This document shows, piece by piece, positions 6,679 to 8,581 of a stretch of 8,581 nt of DNA. The position numbers were made by a program, and so were the translations under genes. The notes under the pieces are model-generated. The model had not been told where the DNA came from and did not search any database. It saw only the letters and a program-made list of their open reading frames with translations. Position 1 is the stretch's first letter; each line of letters opens with the position of its first letter. The DNA comes from Parashewanella sp049608225 (GTDB lineage: Bacteria; Pseudomonadota; Gammaproteobacteria; Enterobacterales; Shewanellaceae), in contig JBMYXI010000092.1 in the NCBI GenBank assembly GCA_049608225.1, forward strand, positions 1 to 8,581, written 5' to 3'.

Positions 6679-7671
6679 CTAATGGCCTGTTAAAGACTCA
6701 TAACTATCGTCCAAGTTAGCGAGAAGATCGCTCATCCTCACTCGACCTTCAGCCATATCTTTTCTTCTTTGCTTTTCTTGAGCTTTTATTCTTGCCGCCT
6801 CTTCTTCTTGAGCATGTTGTGCGGATTCTGCCCGTAACCTTTGGGTACGAGCTTCAGGTGTTTCTATTGGACCAAAACCGGGGTCAAAAGTATTTTTGGT
6901 GGTAAAGCTCGGAGTACCGGTTGATCTGTTTTTAATGGACTCTTTCATCACGGGATCCATGTCTTTACCAGGTTCATCATTAGGTTGAGGGCGATATGCG
7001 AGGTTAAAGTTCGTCACTGGTGCGACAACACAACGAATGGAAAATGAAACCCAATCAGAAACTTTCTGACGTTTTTCATCGTTTTTCATACCTACTTTCT
7101 TAAGTATGGCGTGTAATACATTACCAACAGAATCACCATAAAGTGGTAAGCCTTTGCCGCCACTTGCTCTGCTTCGCCAGTTATATAACGATGTTGCAGC
7201 ATCAGCGCCAGAAACGACTAATCCAGCGCCAAAGTACAATGCCAACGGCGCCGCAGCACCTGCTGTTACGGCGGTTAATACGAGTGATCCTGAAAATAAC
7301 CCTGCGGAAAAAAGTAAAGGACCGAGGCTATGAAGAAACTCTGATTTAGCCATACCTCGTGCTTGCATGTCCTTTATCATCTTCTGCATTTTTTCATTTT
7401 GCTCTGCCCTGTCCCTTATTTCAGCGTCTCTTTCGCCAATATCTCGTTGGTGATCAATAGGTCTTTCTAAGGGAACATCATCAGCACTAAAGTTTGATAC
7501 CGATGAGCGTCTGGAACCTGAAGATGCAGTTGAAGCTGAAGAAACGGTTGAAGCTGAAGATAGTGTTCTCGCTCGTGGTGCTTCCCCTGAGCTTTCTCTG
7601 TCATCATGCCGTTCATTTGGATCATATGGATCGAGTGTTGGCATTCCTGCTGGAGGGGTTGGGGCAGTCAT
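6679..7671 (-). CDS. Unrecognised 330-aa protein with Ser-rich N-terminus and bilobed hydrophobic core
   Basis: I do not recognise this protein. Residues 1-36 are Pro/Asp/Glu-rich and probably disordered; 37-62 are strongly Ser-rich with a six-residue repeat (SSASTV, SSASTA). Residues 71-108 form a charged, probably helical or coiled-coil segment. Two hydrophobic stretches, about 117-138 and 141-159, are separated by an AAAP turn, like a helical hairpin in a membrane. A mixed segment (206-226) follows, then a highly charged helix rich in Ala/Glu/Arg/Gln (about 272-308). No signal peptide or catalytic motif is seen. The start is well supported by TAAGGA six nt upstream and by a promoter. Arg codons AGA and AGG are frequent (R81, R86, R88, R302, R303), unlike fusA. 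The architecture is reminiscent of secreted membrane-inserting effectors or Inc-type proteins, but no secretion genes are nearby, so this is only a hypothesis. Confidence 0.8.
   Translation of the reverse strand: MTAPTPPAGMPTLDPYDPNERHDDRESSGEAPRARTLSSASTVSSASTASSGSRRSSVSNFSADDVPLERPIDHQRDIGERDAEIRDRAEQNEKMQKMIKDMQARGMAKSEFLHSLGPLLFSAGLFSGSLVLTAVTAGAAAPLALYFGAGLVVSGADAATSLYNWRSRASGGKGLPLYGDSVGNVLHAILKKVGMKNDEKRQKVSDWVSFSIRCVVAPVTNFNLAYRPQPNDEPGKDMDPVMKESIKNRSTGTPSFTTKNTFDPGFGPIETPEARTQRLRAESAQHAQEEEAARIKAQEKQRRKDMAEGRVRMSDLLANLDDSYESLTGH
7518..7564 (-). repeat. 18-bp tandem repeat encoding the Ser-rich tract
   Basis: The 14-mer GTTGAAGCTGAAGA occurs at 7529-7542 and again at 7547-7560, exactly 18 bp apart, with a partial third unit (CTGAAGA) at 7519-7525. 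The period is a multiple of three, so on the minus strand it encodes successive SSAST-type hexapeptides (residues about 38-52 of the orphan protein) and copy changes would keep the frame. Confidence 0.75.
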
Positions 7672-7677
7672 TGTGAT

Positions 7678-7683
7678 TCCTTA
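7678..7683 (-). promoter_or_regulatory. Strong ribosome binding site for the orphan gene
   Basis: Read on the minus strand, TAAGGA lies 6 nt before the ATG at 7671, close to the ideal Shine-Dalgarno position, and is the main evidence that this frame is translated from that ATG. Confidence 0.75.
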
Positions 7684-7721
7684 CGACATTAGATGCATTC
7701 AATCTGATGTTTGTAAGGTTA

Positions 7722-7750
7722 AATATAGTTCCGATAAATTGAGCTCTCAA
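7722..7750 (-). promoter_or_regulatory. Sigma70-type promoter for the orphan gene
   Basis: On the minus strand, TTGAGA (7750-7745) and TATATT (7727-7722) are separated by exactly 17 bp, each matching 5/6 of the consensus. Transcription would begin near 7715, leaving a leader of about 44 nt. The -35 box overlaps a TTGAG-CT-CTCAA inverted repeat (7739-7750), which could be an operator. Confidence 0.6.
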
Positions 7751-7783
7751 CTCTCTGAACTTAAACAAATATTAAATTTCATT

Positions 7784-7828
7784 AATAAAAAAGCCGCTAC
7801 TCTATTTAGTCATAGGGCAGCGGCTTTG
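7784..7828 (-). terminator. Intrinsic terminator of fusA
   Basis: On the minus strand, AAAGCCGCT (7827-7819) pairs with AGCGGCTTT (7798-7790) around a 20-nt loop that itself can pair CTAT with ATAG, followed by TTTATT, so the T-run is TTTTTT counting the stem. It begins about 22 nt after the fusA stop. The other strand lacks a T-run after the stem, so it terminates minus-strand transcripts only and separates fusA from the orphan gene. Confidence 0.85.
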
Positions 7829-7849
7829 TAACAGTTGATAAGTTAAGAG

Positions 7850-8581
7850 TTACTTCTTAGCTTCTCTTTCCTTAACGTCAGCAATTACTTTTTCAGCAAC
7901 GCTTGCTGGACATGGCGCGTAGTGTGAGAACTCCATAGAGAACTGACCACGACCCGAAGTCATTGTACGTAGAGAACCGATGTAACCGAACATTTCTGAA
8001 AGCGGTACGTCAGCCTTAATACGAACACCAGTTACGCCAGCCATTTGGTCTTTGATCATACCACGACGACGGTTAAGGTCACCGATTACGTCACCTACGT
8101 TGTCTTCTGGGCTGAATACGTCAACGTGCATCACAGGCTCAAGAAGCTGTGCGCCAGCTTTTGGCATAGATTGGCGGAATGCACCTTTAGCCGCGATTTC
8201 GAATGCGATAGCTGACGAGTCAACCGCGTGGTATGCACCATCAGTTAGCTCCAATTCAACGTCTAACACAGGGAAACCAGCAACGGTACCAGTCTGCATC
8301 ATAGACTCGAAACCTTTTTCTACTGCAGGCCAGAATTCTTTCGGTACGTTACCACCAACAACTGAAGAGCTGAATGTGAAGCCAGAGTTTGGCTCACCTG
8401 GACGGATAACATAGTCGATCTTACCGAACTGACCAGAACCACCAGATTGCTTCTTATGTGTGTAAGAATCTTCAACGATTTGAGTGATAGTTTCACGGTA
8501 TGCTACTTGTGGCTCACCAACGATTAGGTCAACACCGTAAGTACGCTTCAAGATATCAACTTTAATATCTAAGTGAAGCTC
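7850..8581 (-). CDS. fusA: Elongation factor G, C-terminal part (5' end outside the window)
   Basis: GTPase that drives translocation of tRNA and mRNA on the ribosome and, with RRF, ribosome recycling. The frame is open to the right edge (the first visible residues read ELHLDIKVDILKR, as at the end of EF-G domain III), so there is no start here; 243 residues of an expected 700 or so are present. Visible: GEPQVAYRET, domain IV with KKQSGGSGQFGKI and the tip-region motif GAYHAVDSS holding the conserved His, and domain V with GDVIGDLNRRRGMI and PLSEMFGY. Codons are strongly biased to CGT, GGT and AAC, as in highly expressed genes. Domain IV diverges from E. coli FusA (for example FSPEDNVGD against ETPEENTGD, and a Ser/Phe-rich GFTFSSSVVGG stretch), so it may be the second EF-G paralog of Vibrio/Shewanella-type genomes. 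The lack of tufA just downstream shows it is not in a standard str operon. Confidence 0.93.
   Translation of the reverse strand, partial: ELHLDIKVDILKRTYGVDLIVGEPQVAYRETITQIVEDSYTHKKQSGGSGQFGKIDYVIRPGEPNSGFTFSSSVVGGNVPKEFWPAVEKGFESMMQTGTVAGFPVLDVELELTDGAYHAVDSSAIAFEIAAKGAFRQSMPKAGAQLLEPVMHVDVFSPEDNVGDVIGDLNRRRGMIKDQMAGVTGVRIKADVPLSEMFGYIGSLRTMTSGRGQFSMEFSHYAPCPASVAEKVIADVKEREAKK

Noticed and set aside
8052..8414. 120-codon plus-strand frame inside fusA
   Set aside because: It is antisense to EF-G, and the open frame is a by-product of the strong codon bias of fusA.
1..8581. CRISPR arrays, tRNA or rRNA genes, phage or defence modules, toxin-antitoxin pairs
   Set aside because: No regularly spaced repeats, cloverleaf patterns, rRNA-like stretches or recognisable defence proteins are seen. 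XerD is the housekeeping recombinase by its context, not a phage integrase.

Overview
The window reads as chromosomal DNA of a moderately AT-rich gammaproteobacterium. The best guess is an Alteromonadales/Vibrionales-type marine lineage such as Shewanella, Photobacterium or a relative; the genus cannot be fixed from sequence alone. The evidence is the close family match of TrmN6, BrnQ, XerD, DsbC, RecJ and EF-G to their enterobacterial and Vibrio/Shewanella counterparts, and the conserved order xerD-dsbC-recJ.

Layout, left to right. Positions 1-459 hold no recognisable gene. trmN6 (tRNA1(Val) A37 N6-methyltransferase) is on the minus strand at 460-1161. Diverging from it across a 171-nt spacer is brnQ (branched-chain amino acid symporter, 1333-2655, plus strand). 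The plus-strand block xerD (2704-3639), dsbC (3770-4495) and recJ (4558-6303) follows. An intrinsic terminator sits between dsbC and recJ, almost touching the recJ start. About 25 nt after recJ lies a roughly 304-bp non-coding segment bounded by near-perfect 20-bp inverted repeats (6329-6632), which I interpret as a MITE-like non-autonomous element. To its right, on the minus strand, are an unrecognised 330-aa protein with a Ser-rich N-terminus and a bilobed hydrophobic core (6679-7671), with its own promoter and RBS, and the 3' part of an elongation factor G gene (7850 to the right edge) ending in a clear terminator.

Functionally this is mostly housekeeping: tRNA modification, amino-acid uptake, chromosome dimer resolution, periplasmic disulfide isomerisation, single-strand DNA degradation and translocation in translation. 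The recJ end is a synteny break: in E. coli prfB-lysS follows recJ, whereas here it is replaced by the repeat element and the orphan gene, whose Arg codon usage (many AGA/AGG) contrasts with neighbouring fusA. I see no phage, CRISPR, toxin-antitoxin, defence or other clearly new multi-gene system. The least explained items are the orphan membrane protein, the MITE-like element beside it, and the terminator pressed against the recJ start.
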